Shown: piece by piece, positions 24,586 through 33,643 of the stretch
How positions within the stretch are numbered: position 1 is the stretch's first letter
Layout of the letters: each line of letters starts with the position of its first letter
Origin: an uncultured Bacteroidota bacterium
Lineage (GTDB): Bacteria > Bacteroidota > Bacteroidia > Chitinophagales > Chitinophagaceae
Direction: 5' to 3'
Length of the DNA stretch: 39,706 nt
Assembly (NCBI GenBank): GCA_903854725.1
Contig: CAINWZ010000040.1
Span: 1-39,706, forward strand
Notes under the pieces: generated by a model
The model's database searches: none
What the model saw: the letters and a program-made list of their open reading frames with translations, nothing else
What the model was told of the DNA's origin: nothing
Translations under genes and position numbers: made by a program

Positions 24586-26844
24586 ATGCAAAATCGATAC
24601 CAGCGCCTTTTCTTTTTACTAAAATCTTACAGAAAGCTTTTCTTGCTTTCAGCATTGTTATTTTTTGGATACTTCACCCAAGCTCAAAATATTTCAGACT
24701 TTCAAAAAGAATTTCAGGTAAATATTAAACCTACTACCAGCCCCATTGTACTGGATGGAATTTTAGAGGAGGCCGTTTGGAAGAACGCAGTACTCGCCAA
24801 GGATTTTATAAAAAAATACCCCAATAATATAGGCGCACCCAAACAACAGACAGAAGTACTTATGACCTATGATGATAAAAATATTTACTTTGCTTTTAAA
24901 GTGTATGCCAAAGAAGAACAAATTATTAAAAGTTTAAAAAGAGATGTGGGTTATGAAGGCTCTGATGGTATTGCTATTTTACTGGATCCTGCTGGTCAAA
25001 AAACAAATGGTTATATTTTTACCCTAACTGCTAAAAATGTTCAATCAGAAGATCAACTCACCACCAATACAGAAGAAAAACTTTCCTGGAGTTGGGATAC
25101 CAAGTGGAATTCTGCTACTAAATTGTATGCAGGTTATTGGATTGGAGAAATTGCTATTCCTTTAAAATCATTGAGGTATAATGATAAGCAACAATTTTGG
25201 GGCATAAATTTTTTAAGAGCCGATTTGCAAAGTAATGAATACAGTTGTTGGACAAGAGTGCCTCCCATTTTTAAATCCTATGACCTAGGCTATATGGGTG
25301 TTTTGAATTGGCCTACTGCTCCTCCTAAGTCAAGTCTAAACAAAATATTACTACCCTACATCACTGGGAATTCAACCACTGATGATGAAAATAATAAATC
25401 GCTTCAAAATAAAGGCAATATTGGCTTTGATGCTAAATTAACACTGAGCTCTTCTTTAAATTTAGATGTAACTGTCAATCCCGATTTTTCCCAAGTGGAA
25501 GTAGATCAACAGGTAACCAACTTAACACGTTTCAATATTTTTTTACCAGAAAAAAGAGCCTTTTTTTTAGAGAATGGCGACTTATTTTCCAACTTAGGAA
25601 ATTATTTTATTAGTCCATTTTATTCTAGAACCATTGGCCTAGACAAACAGGGTAATGCCATTCCTATTTTATTAGGAGCAAGAGTTTCTGGCAACTTAAA
25701 CTCAAGCACCAGAATTGGAATGATGAATATGCAAACTGGTGCTAAAGGCAGTTATTCTTCTGAAAACTTTTCAGCATTCACCATTCAAAAAAGATTTTGG
25801 CAAAGATCTTTATTCAAAACTTATTTTTTAAATAGAGAAAATTTTATTTCTGCTGCAGAAATTAAAAAAAATCCAATGGATCAATATGGAAGAAATGCAG
25901 GACTAAGCTTGTCACTTGCTAATAATGAGGGTACCAAAAAAGCAGATTTTAGCTATCATCAATCTATCAAGCCTACTATTAATAATAAGGATGCGTTTTA
26001 TGAAGCTTCTTTTTCAAGGACTATCAACAATTGGCGTTTTTTTGGGCAAACAGGCAATGTGGGTAAAAATTATTATACCGATATGGGCTATGTCCAAAGA
26101 ATTGATAATTACGATGCATTAAGAGATACGACCATTCGAGTGGGGTACAAAGATGTTTACGCGAACATAACCAAAAGAATATTTATAAATAATGGAAAAA
26201 TTGGTAGAATAGATTTTTCACTTGAAAACTTCGTCGTTTTCAATGCAGATAATAGCTTTAGTGAACATGAGGCCGCTTTAGAGATAAAAACAGAGTACAG
26301 AAACAGTTCAGGATTATCATTAAAATTCACTAATACAAATCTTAATTTATTATACCCCACCCAACCAGGTGATGGTCTCCCCCTACCTTCAGGAACTTAT
26401 AAATACGGCCAATTCAATTTGATGTATTATTCTGATATGCGTAAAATGTTTAGTTGGAATACCATGATCACCTTAGGGCAATACTACAGTGGAAATATTA
26501 CAGGTCTCGGAGCAGGTATCATCTGGAGAAATCAACCCCATTTAAGTTTTTCATTGAATGCAGAAATAGATAAAATTCAATTGCCGAAAATATATGGGAA
26601 TAACAATTTGATTTTAATTGCTCCTAAATTAGAATACAACTTTAATACCAAATTGTTCTGGACCACTTTTGTACAATTTAACACGCAAACCAATAATTTC
26701 AACATCAATAGCCGTTTGCAATACAGGTACAAACCAATGAGCGATTTCTTCTTGGTGTATACCGATAACTACTATACCGACCCTATGCTTAAAAATAAAA
26801 ACAGGGCGCTTATCTTTAAGTTCAATTATTGGTTTAATTTGTGA
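24586..26844 (+). CDS. DUF5916/CBM9-like outer-membrane protein, paralogue 2
   Basis: This has the same length (752 residues) and domain order as its upstream paralogue, with roughly 60% identity by eye in the N-terminal half. It has a signal peptide ending near TQAQ and a CBM9-like domain with LDGILEEAVW and VLMTYDDKNIYFAFKVY. The shared NPDFSQVEVDQQ segment is followed by KRAFFLEN. The C-terminal barrel region ends NYWFNL. The last ~45 residues are almost identical between the copies, while the central strands diverge. The 3' flanks also share a TAGCAAAT segment, consistent with tandem duplication. The adenine deaminase gene starts 15 bases after its stop and may be co-transcribed. No substrate can be named. 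Confidence 0.88.
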   Translation: MQNRYQRLFFLLKSYRKLFLLSALLFFGYFTQAQNISDFQKEFQVNIKPTTSPIVLDGILEEAVWKNAVLAKDFIKKYPNNIGAPKQQTEVLMTYDDKNIYFAFKVYAKEEQIIKSLKRDVGYEGSDGIAILLDPAGQKTNGYIFTLTAKNVQSEDQLTTNTEEKLSWSWDTKWNSATKLYAGYWIGEIAIPLKSLRYNDKQQFWGINFLRADLQSNEYSCWTRVPPIFKSYDLGYMGVLNWPTAPPKSSLNKILLPYITGNSTTDDENNKSLQNKGNIGFDAKLTLSSSLNLDVTVNPDFSQVEVDQQVTNLTRFNIFLPEKRAFFLENGDLFSNLGNYFISPFYSRTIGLDKQGNAIPILLGARVSGNLNSSTRIGMMNMQTGAKGSYSSENFSAFTIQKRFWQRSLFKTYFLNRENFISAAEIKKNPMDQYGRNAGLSLSLANNEGTKKADFSYHQSIKPTINNKDAFYEASFSRTINNWRFFGQTGNVGKNYYTDMGYVQRIDNYDALRDTTIRVGYKDVYANITKRIFINNGKIGRIDFSLENFVVFNADNSFSEHEAALEIKTEYRNSSGLSLKFTNTNLNLLYPTQPGDGLPLPSGTYKYGQFNLMYYSDMRKMFSWNTMITLGQYYSGNITGLGAGIIWRNQPHLSFSLNAEIDKIQLPKIYGNNNLILIAPKLEYNFNTKLFWTTFVQFNTQTNNFNINSRLQYRYKPMSDFFLVYTDNYYTDPMLKNKNRALIFKFNYWFNL

Positions 26845-26859
26845 TAGCAAATTAAACAT

Positions 26860-28494
26860 ATGGGCAATTCCTTTAGCATTTCAGGTCAGTATGTAGATAT
26901 ACTAAAAAAGCATATTTACCCGGCCACTATTACTGTTCAATATGGTATAATTCAATCTATTGAACCCAATATCAATGCCACTTTGCATTATTTATTGCCT
27001 GGCTTTATAGACGCACATGTGCATATAGAAAGTAGCATGCTCATTCCTAGCTCCTTTGCTCGATTAGCCGTCACCCATGGTACTATAGGCACTATTAGTG
27101 ACCCTCATGAAATTGCCAATGTATGTGGTATGGAGGGGGTTCAATATATGATAGACAATGGGAAAAAAGTACCTTTTCACTTTTTCTTTGGGGCTCCAAG
27201 TTGTGTGCCCGCTACCATTTTTGAAACTGCCGGGGCTGCGATAAATAGCGAAGATGTAAAAATTTTATTAGCCAACCCTGATATTTATTATTTAAGTGAG
27301 ATGATGAATTTTCCAGGCGTCTTATTCAAAGATGATGAGGTTATGAAAAAAATTGCTGCTGCACATAAAGTGGGCAAACCAGTTGATGGACATGCACCAG
27401 GATTAAGAGGCGATGAGGCAAAAAAATATATTGAAGCAGGTATCAGTACCGATCATGAATGTTTTACCATAGAAGAAGCACTTGATAAATTAGCGAATGG
27501 GATGAAAATATTGATACGTGAAGGAAGTGCCGCTAAAAACTTTGAAGCATTATACGAATTAATAGAAGATCATCCTACTATGACAATGTTATGCAGTGAC
27601 GACAAGCATCCAGATAGCTTACTTGAGGGACATATAAATACTTTATGCGCCCGTGCAGTAGCAAAGGGTATTGACCCCTTTAAGGTTTTAAGAGCAGCCT
27701 GTATCAATCCTGTAAATCACTATCAATTACCGACAGGCAAAATGCAAATAGGCGACGTCGCTAACTTTATAGTGGTAGAAGATCTTATTTCATTTAATGT
27801 AAAGCAAACTTATATTAAAGGGGAATTGGTAGCAGAGAACGGAATTTCTTTTATTAAAGAAGCAAAAGAGAATGCCATTAATACATTTGATGCTGCAAGC
27901 ATAAAAGAAGAAGATATTGCGATAAGCATACATGATTATCCAACTCAAAATGGTAACATCGCAGTTATAGAAGCCATCGACGGACAACTTATCACTTCTA
28001 AATTATGGTTATCGCCACTCATAGAAGGCAATTATTTAGTATCCAATACCAAACAAGATGTCTTAAAAATGGTAGTCTATAATAGGTATTACGCGGCTCC
28101 ACCAAAAATTGCTTTTATTAAAAATTTTGGCTTTAAGCATGGTGCCATCGCTTCTACTGTAGCACATGATAGTCATAATATTATTGCAGTAGGTGTAAGT
28201 GATGCCGACATTATCAAAGCCATTAATTTAGTCATTGAAGAACAAGGTGGTATAAGCTGTGTGAATGAAAACCAAAACAAGGTAATGGGTTTGCCAGTAG
28301 CCGGCCTCATGAGTTTAGAGGACCCCTATAAAGTTGCAGCAGACTATACCGAAATTGATAAGATGGCAAAAGGCTTAGGTAGCAGCCTTGGATCACCCTT
28401 TATGACCCTAAGTTTTATGGCCTTATTGGTCATTCCACATCTTAAATTAAGTGATAAAGGTCTTTTTGATGGGGATGCCTTTAAATTATTTTAA
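26860..28494 (+). CDS. ade: Adenine deaminase
   Basis: This enzyme deaminates adenine to hypoxanthine in purine salvage. The 544-residue protein has the metal-binding HxH as His53 and His55 in [11 protein letters not shown]. The segment [19 protein letters not shown] of the prokaryotic adenine deaminase family follows. Further family features include [11 protein letters not shown], the [10 protein letters not shown] segment with a metal-site Asp, and a C-terminal domain with [10 protein letters not shown] and [10 protein letters not shown]. Length is normal for the bacterial enzyme. It lies 15 bases after the second DUF5916 gene and upstream of upp, forming a nucleobase salvage pair. Confidence 0.95.
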   Translation: MGNSFSISGQYVDILKKHIYPATITVQYGIIQSIEPNINATLHYLLPGFIDAHVHIESSMLIPSSFARLAVTHGTIGTISDPHEIANVCGMEGVQYMIDNGKKVPFHFFFGAPSCVPATIFETAGAAINSEDVKILLANPDIYYLSEMMNFPGVLFKDDEVMKKIAAAHKVGKPVDGHAPGLRGDEAKKYIEAGISTDHECFTIEEALDKLANGMKILIREGSAAKNFEALYELIEDHPTMTMLCSDDKHPDSLLEGHINTLCARAVAKGIDPFKVLRAACINPVNHYQLPTGKMQIGDVANFIVVEDLISFNVKQTYIKGELVAENGISFIKEAKENAINTFDAASIKEEDIAISIHDYPTQNGNIAVIEAIDGQLITSKLWLSPLIEGNYLVSNTKQDVLKMVVYNRYYAAPPKIAFIKNFGFKHGAIASTVAHDSHNIIAVGVSDADIIKAINLVIEEQGGISCVNENQNKVMGLPVAGLMSLEDPYKVAADYTEIDKMAKGLGSSLGSPFMTLSFMALLVIPHLKLSDKGLFDGDAFKLF

Positions 28495-28512
28495 AATAGT
28501 AAATAAGAAACT

Positions 28513-28520
28513 TAGTTTTG
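28513..28520 (+). promoter_or_regulatory. upp promoter -7 element
   Basis: TAGTTTTG is an exact match to TAnnTTTG and ends 41 bases before the upp ATG. No clear -33 TTTG is visible. Confidence 0.45.
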
Positions 28521-28561
28521 AAGGAAGAAGAAGCAAAATTTAAATCGTAAACATAAATTAT

Positions 28562-29215
28562 ATGGTACATCATTTAAGCGAGAAGCATAGTTTAATGAGC
28601 AATTGGATTGCCGAGTTAAGAGATGTGAATATTCAAAATGATAGAATGCGGTTTAGAAGAAATCTAGAAAGAATTGGTGAAGTTGCAGCCTATGAAATGA
28701 GTAAACTCATGCCTTCCAAAATACAAGCTACGCAAACACCTTTGGGTACCCATTCATCAAAAGTATTGGTAGAACAACCTGTACTAGCCACTATCTTAAG
28801 AGCAGGACTTCCTTTACACCAAGGCATGCTAAATTATTTCGATAAAGCCGATAATGCTTTTATATCCGCATACCGCAAACATCATGATAATGGAAGCTTT
28901 GAAATAAGTATTGAATATTTAAGTTGCCCCGATTTAAACAATAGAATAGTGATTGTATCAGATCCGATGTTAGCCACCGGCGCATCGCTCATTCAAACTA
29001 TCAATGCACTTACGAAAGTATATACACCTAAAGAATTACATATAGTAGTAGCCATTGCAAGTAAAAAGGGTATTGAGACGGTAGAAGCTGCATTGGGCAA
29101 ACAAATACCAATTTGGTGCGGTGATATTGACGAGACACTAAACGATAAAAGCTATATTATACCAGGCTTAGGAGATGCTGGTGATCTCGCCTATGGCACT
29201 AAAATGCAATCCTAA
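28562..29215 (+). CDS. upp: Uracil phosphoribosyltransferase
   Basis: This enzyme makes UMP from uracil and PRPP in pyrimidine salvage. The 217-residue protein has the PRPP-binding loop IVSDPMLATGASL around residues 131-143 and the family segment ATILRAGLPLHQGML around 76-90. The C-terminal uracil-binding flap region has GDIDETLNDKSYIIPGLGDAGD. The last part, DLAYG, is family-typical. It follows adenine deaminase by 67 bases and has its own promoter match. It is followed by an EI24 membrane protein gene with a separate promoter match. The Bacteroidota-typical length supports the ATG at 28562. Confidence 0.95.
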   Translation: MVHHLSEKHSLMSNWIAELRDVNIQNDRMRFRRNLERIGEVAAYEMSKLMPSKIQATQTPLGTHSSKVLVEQPVLATILRAGLPLHQGMLNYFDKADNAFISAYRKHHDNGSFEISIEYLSCPDLNNRIVIVSDPMLATGASLIQTINALTKVYTPKELHIVVAIASKKGIETVEAALGKQIPIWCGDIDETLNDKSYIIPGLGDAGDLAYGTKMQS

Positions 29216-29240
29216 AGCGGTCTACTTTAAGACTAGTTCG

Positions 29241-29248
29241 TATCTTTA
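29241..29248 (+). promoter_or_regulatory. Candidate -7 element before the EI24 gene
   Basis: TATCTTTA (seven of eight matches to TAnnTTTG) ends 14 bases before the TTG start at 29263. Confidence 0.4.
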
Positions 29249-29262
29249 GCCAAAACTAAGAT

Positions 29263-30024
29263 TTGCTAAAAGAACTTATTCTTGCCATTCGTGCCTATTT
29301 TACTGCACATCGTTTTATTTTACAACATAAGTTGTGGAAATGGATGATCATACCTGGCATTATTTATGCTTATTTATTTATTGTAGGCATGAATTATTTT
29401 AGTCAATCCTCTAGTTTTTTCATTGAATGGATTATTTTAAGAACAGGCTTAAAATCATGGGTAGATAATTTAAGTAGTGACCTTATTGGATTTTTTATTA
29501 CCATGGGTAGTTTTTGGCTATGGTTCACCTTGCTATTATTTTACTTCGCCTTATTCAAATATATTTTTCTTTTATTATTTGCACCTTATTTCTCCTACTT
29601 CCATTTACGCATTGAAGCCATTAATAAAAAAGAACCCTTTATTTTTAATTGGAAGGCGTATCAAAAATTAGTTTCTAGAGCGCTCTTATTAAATGTGACT
29701 AATTTATTGTGGCAAACAGTATATCTAATTCCCATTGTAATTATTTGTACTTTACCTATTGTAGGTTGGTTCACTCCTTTTATCACTATCATTATTGAAT
29801 GCTACTTTTTTGGTTATGCGATGTTAGATTACGGGCTAGCCACAGAAAAACAAAACAAAGTAGCCTCCGCAGCATATGTCAATAACCACAAAGGATTGCC
29901 CATAGGCAATGGATTAATTTTTTATATGATGCACTTACTTCCTATTATAGGATGGATTACAGCTCCTTTTTATTCACTAATAGCAGCTCAATTAAATACA
30001 CAAGAACTTAAAGACAAAGACTAA
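29263..30024 (+). CDS. EI24-domain (CysZ-like) integral membrane protein
   Basis: This 253-residue membrane protein matches the EI24/CysZ type. It has a short cytoplasmic N terminus, then hydrophobic segments around residues 26-47, 72-110, 145-165 and 170-185, and a C-terminal segment around 220-243. In proteobacteria CysZ is a sulfate channel, but Bacteroidota members are mostly uncharacterised and no cysteine-synthesis genes are nearby, so transport of sulfate is not claimed. The start is TTG at 29263; its stop TAA overlaps the ATG of the next gene by one base (TAATG), indicating translational coupling with the RsmI-type methyltransferase. Confidence 0.8.
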   Translation: MLKELILAIRAYFTAHRFILQHKLWKWMIIPGIIYAYLFIVGMNYFSQSSSFFIEWIILRTGLKSWVDNLSSDLIGFFITMGSFWLWFTLLLFYFALFKYIFLLLFAPYFSYFHLRIEAINKKEPFIFNWKAYQKLVSRALLLNVTNLLWQTVYLIPIVIICTLPIVGWFTPFITIIIECYFFGYAMLDYGLATEKQNKVASAAYVNNHKGLPIGNGLIFYMMHLLPIIGWITAPFYSLIAAQLNTQELKDKD

Positions 30025-30725
30025 TGACCCAAGGAAAAGTATTTTTATTGCCGATGATTTTACATGAAGAAGGTTGGGATGCCTTACCTACTGATGTCAT
30101 TAAATGGATACAACAATGCGATGCTTTTTTTGTGGAAGAAGAAAAAACAGCAAGACGTTATTTTAAAAAATTGTGGAAGGAAATGGTTATCGATAATTAT
30201 AGCTGGTATCCTATTCATAAAGTAGAAGCAACGCAATTAGTGGCTTTTAAAGATTTATTAAGACAGGGAAAAAATATTGGCATCATCTCTGAAGCAGGTT
30301 GCGCAGGCATTGCCGATCCTGGGCAAATATTAGTAGCAACTGCACAAGAAATGGGTGTATCCATCAAACCTTATACAGGGCCATCCTCTATCCTACTATC
30401 CTTAATGGCAAGTGGCATGAATGGCAACTTATTTCAATTTCACGGATATTTGCCCATTGATGCAATGGAGCGAAAGAAAAAAATTCAAGCACTTGAAGCA
30501 GATACCCTACAAAGAAATTGCACACAGCTATTTATCGAAACACCGTATAGAAACAATCAATTATTAGAAACCATCTTAAATACTTGTAAACCCAATACTA
30601 AATTGTGTATTGGCGTTGACATTACAGGGCCTAATGAATCTATTGTAACAGCCACTATGGCGTATTGGAAATCAAACCTACCGGAGCTTCATAAAAAATT
30701 AGTTATTTTTTTAATGGGTACTTAA
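30024..30725 (+). CDS. RsmI/tetrapyrrole-methylase-family SAM methyltransferase
   Basis: This 233-residue protein belongs to the tetrapyrrole methylase fold, close to RsmI, which 2'-O-methylates C1402 of 16S rRNA. The visible motifs are ISEAGCAGIADPG around residues 89-101, the SGMNGNLFQFHGYLP segment and LFIETPYRNN. It is shorter than classical RsmI (about 280 residues), and Bacteroidota often carry such a shorter second form, so the exact target is uncertain. Its start codon overlaps the stop of the EI24 gene by one base, and it precedes the ComEC-like gene by 73 bases. Confidence 0.82.
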   Translation: MTQGKVFLLPMILHEEGWDALPTDVIKWIQQCDAFFVEEEKTARRYFKKLWKEMVIDNYSWYPIHKVEATQLVAFKDLLRQGKNIGIISEAGCAGIADPGQILVATAQEMGVSIKPYTGPSSILLSLMASGMNGNLFQFHGYLPIDAMERKKKIQALEADTLQRNCTQLFIETPYRNNQLLETILNTCKPNTKLCIGVDITGPNESIVTATMAYWKSNLPELHKKLVIFLMGT

Positions 30726-30798
30726 ATAAGTATTTCGAGTTAATTTTTTAAGGTATTTCCCGAAAGTAAAGTGCATTATAAAGGGTGTATTATTCCAG

Positions 30799-32067
30799 AT
30801 GGAAAAAACACCCGCTCATTTTAGAGCCGCCCATCCGCTTTTATTTATAGCGAGTATTTTAATGGGAAGCCTTGTCTTTGCTAGTGTTTTTATGGAACCC
30901 TATTATTCCATAAGTAGGAGCGAATCAGTAGGCTTGCTTATTGCAACACTACTGATATTGCAGTTATGCATTGCTCATCCTAGCGCGAGTTTTTATCAAG
31001 GAATCATAGTGTTACTTATATTATTTTGTTGGGGCATCTTACTATTTTTTATAACCCAAGAAAAAAATTTATTACACCTCCCTTACCCAGAAAAATTTAT
31101 ACTCTTTTGTAGAAATGCAATTATTGCAAAACTAAACGCTACCCTTGTTTCCAAAGAAGCCAATGGTTTTGCACAAGCTTTATTACTTGGCGTTAAATCT
31201 GATTTAAATAAGGAAATTTTGAAAGCCTACACGCAACTGGGTATTATTCATATTGTTGCCATTAGCGGTATGCACCTTGAAATTATTTTTAAAAACGTAA
31301 CAGCTATTACACAGTGGCTCCCCAGAAAAAAAATATTCATTTTCTTAGAACTAGTCATTGTACTGGCTAGCGTTTGGACTTACACCCTAATGGCTTTCGC
31401 AAGCCCTTCCATAGTGAGGGCTTGTGTATTTTTTTGTATTTATTTTATGGGTAAATATTTAGACGCCAATAGCTTTACCCTAAATGCAATAGCAGCGGGC
31501 ATCTTATTGTTATTATTATTTGATGTAAAAAGTATACAGCATATTGGATTACAATTATCCTATGCAGCAGTGGTGGGTATCCATTTATTTTATCCGTTAT
31601 TTAAAAAAATGATGCCCATGCAGCATCCAACCCTTGTTATTTTATGGAGCAATTTTTGCATTACATTATCTGCACAATTAACTACTTTGCCCATATTAGT
31701 ATTTCATTTTCACCAATTAGCTTCCTTAGTTATAGTGAGCAATTTCATTATGGTGCCTTTAAGCAGTCTACTATTATATGCACTGGCTTTATTAGTGCTA
31801 ACCCCTCCTATTGCTGGACTGCCCTTCATAATAGGTCAAATAATAGAAAAATATATAATAGGTATGAATAAAGCTATTAGTTATTTATATAGCACACCCC
31901 TGAATAATTCCATAAGCCTTTCATTTAGTAGGGACCAAGTGCTTGTATTTTATCTTGCCCTCCTATTACTATATCGCTGGCTTTATACAAAACGTGCTAG
32001 CAACTTACTATACCTGGCAGGCCTATTTTGTTGCTATACCATCATAAAGTTATTCAGTCAAGGCTAA
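30799..32067 (+). CDS. Short ComEC/Rec2-family protein (competence domain only)
   Basis: ComEC forms the inner-membrane channel for single-stranded DNA during natural transformation. The 422-residue protein has two N-terminal membrane segments, then the start of the competence domain with ALLLGVKSDL and HIVAISGMHLE around residues 127-160. About eight further membrane segments follow, to residue 415. The N-terminal OB-fold region and the C-terminal metallo-beta-lactamase-like domain found in Bacillus ComEC are both absent. It may be a reduced channel, or a related protein with another role. It lies between the RsmI-type gene and purH. Confidence 0.8.
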   Translation: MEKTPAHFRAAHPLLFIASILMGSLVFASVFMEPYYSISRSESVGLLIATLLILQLCIAHPSASFYQGIIVLLILFCWGILLFFITQEKNLLHLPYPEKFILFCRNAIIAKLNATLVSKEANGFAQALLLGVKSDLNKEILKAYTQLGIIHIVAISGMHLEIIFKNVTAITQWLPRKKIFIFLELVIVLASVWTYTLMAFASPSIVRACVFFCIYFMGKYLDANSFTLNAIAAGILLLLLFDVKSIQHIGLQLSYAAVVGIHLFYPLFKKMMPMQHPTLVILWSNFCITLSAQLTTLPILVFHFHQLASLVIVSNFIMVPLSSLLLYALALLVLTPPIAGLPFIIGQIIEKYIIGMNKAISYLYSTPLNNSISLSFSRDQVLVFYLALLLLYRWLYTKRASNLLYLAGLFCCYTIIKLFSQG

Positions 32068-32109
32068 TTTTTGTGGAAAAGCTAAAAGAAGCAAAAAATC
32101 AGAAGAGCT

Positions 32110-32117
32110 TACCTTTG
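32110..32117 (+). promoter_or_regulatory. purH promoter -7 element abutting the start codon
   Basis: TACCTTTG is an exact match to TAnnTTTG and ends three bases before the ATG at 32121. It supports that ATG as the purH start and predicts a leaderless or nearly leaderless mRNA. Confidence 0.6.
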
Positions 32118-32120
32118 CTT

Positions 32121-33605
32121 ATGGAAAAGAAAATACAATCAGCCCTTATTTCAGTTTTTTACAAAGATGGTTTAGCCCCATTGGCAAAAACCTTACATGC
32201 TTTAAATATTACCATTTATTCTACAGGAGGAACACAACAATTCATTGAAGCATTAGGTATCCCTTGTATTGGTGTGGAAACCGTAACAGGGTATCCTTCC
32301 ATCTTAGGCGGAAGAGTAAAAACATTACACCCTTCTGTTTTTGGTGGCATTTTAGGAAGAAGGTATGAAGACCAGGACTTAAAAGAAATGGAGCAGTATA
32401 AAATACCTGCATTAGATTTAGTGATTGTAGACTTATACCCTTTTGAAGAAACACTAAAAAGTACCGACGAAGAAAAACTAATCATAGAAAAAATTGATAT
32501 TGGAGGGCCGTCGATGATTAGAGCCGCTGGTAAGAATTTCAGAGACTTAGTGGTAATTGCTGCTAAAGATGATTATTCAAAATTGAATCAAATATTGATT
32601 GATCAAAAGGGCGCTACCACCATTGAACAAAGAAAAGCATTTGCTGCTAAAGCTTTTGAAGTAGTAATGCATTACGATATAGCTATTAGTAATTATTTTA
32701 ACCCAACTGCTGGTAAGGTTTTAAGATATGGCGAAAACCCACATCAAGTGGCTACTTTCTATGGCAATTTAGAAGATTGGTTTACGCAATTACATGGCAA
32801 AGAATTGTCTTATAATAATTTAGTGGATGTAGATGCTGCTATTGCTTTAATTGGCGATTTACCTTTAACAAGTTTTGCAATTATTAAGCATACCAATGTA
32901 TGTGGTGTGGCACAAAGAAATAATGTATTTGAAAGTTGGCAAGCTGCATTAGCCGGCGATCCTGAAAGCGCTTTTGGTGGCGTACTTGTAACCAATGCCA
33001 CTATTGATGTCGCCACTGCAGAAGCCATTCAAGAATTATTTTTTGAAGTGCTAATTGCACCAGCATTTGATCCTGCGGCGTTGGTTATTTTAACTGCTAA
33101 GAAAAATAGAATCTTATTGCAATTAAAAAATGAAATAAGTTTTAACCCGACGCAAAAAAAATCAATACTTAACGGCACTTTGGAGCAAGGTTTAGACAAT
33201 GGCAATTACAGTCAATGGGAGGAAGTGGGCGCAAGACCATGTACAGACAAAGAAAAGGAAGACTTGATTTTTGGAAATATTATTTGCAAGCATTTGAAAA
33301 GTAATGCTATTGCCTTAATAAAGAATACACAATTGGTAGGAAAGGGCTGTGGTCAAACCAGCAGGATAGATGCCTTAAGGCATGCTATTGACAAAGCAAA
33401 GCAATTTAAATTTGATTTAAAGGGGGCTACTTTAGCCTCTGACGCATTTTTTCCTTTTGATGATTGTGTTCGCATTGCACACGAAGAAGGTATAGAAGCC
33501 TATATTCAACCAGGTGGATCTGTTCGTGATAAAGATAGTGTTGCTTATTGTCAAGCCAATGGTTTAGCTATGGTAATGACCCAACAAAGACACTTTAAAC
33601 ATTAA
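32121..33605 (+). CDS. purH: Bifunctional AICAR transformylase/IMP cyclohydrolase
   Basis: PurH carries out the last two steps of IMP synthesis. The N-terminal MGS-like cyclohydrolase domain shows IYSTGGTQQF, TGYPSILGGRVKTLHP and IDIGGPSMIRAA, within residues 32-136. The AICAR transformylase domain has RYGENPHQ around 202-209 and the catalytic Lys256-His257 in IIKHTNVCG. The Pro usually after Asn is Val here. A C-terminal ASDAFFPFDD and QPGGSVRD follow. I chose the ATG at 32121 (494 residues) over an upstream in-frame ATG at 32028, because family homology begins there and the upstream start lies inside comEC. A promoter match sits three bases before it. Confidence 0.95.
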   Translation: MEKKIQSALISVFYKDGLAPLAKTLHALNITIYSTGGTQQFIEALGIPCIGVETVTGYPSILGGRVKTLHPSVFGGILGRRYEDQDLKEMEQYKIPALDLVIVDLYPFEETLKSTDEEKLIIEKIDIGGPSMIRAAGKNFRDLVVIAAKDDYSKLNQILIDQKGATTIEQRKAFAAKAFEVVMHYDIAISNYFNPTAGKVLRYGENPHQVATFYGNLEDWFTQLHGKELSYNNLVDVDAAIALIGDLPLTSFAIIKHTNVCGVAQRNNVFESWQAALAGDPESAFGGVLVTNATIDVATAEAIQELFFEVLIAPAFDPAALVILTAKKNRILLQLKNEISFNPTQKKSILNGTLEQGLDNGNYSQWEEVGARPCTDKEKEDLIFGNIICKHLKSNAIALIKNTQLVGKGCGQTSRIDALRHAIDKAKQFKFDLKGATLASDAFFPFDDCVRIAHEEGIEAYIQPGGSVRDKDSVAYCQANGLAMVMTQQRHFKH

Positions 33606-33643
33606 TCAAGACCTTCTTTTGAAAAAATTAATTTCCCAACAAA

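Noticed and set aside
32028-32120. 31-codon N-terminal extension of purH
   Set aside because: It overlaps the 3' end of comEC, has no similarity to PurH, and a perfect -7 element lies directly before the ATG at 32121.
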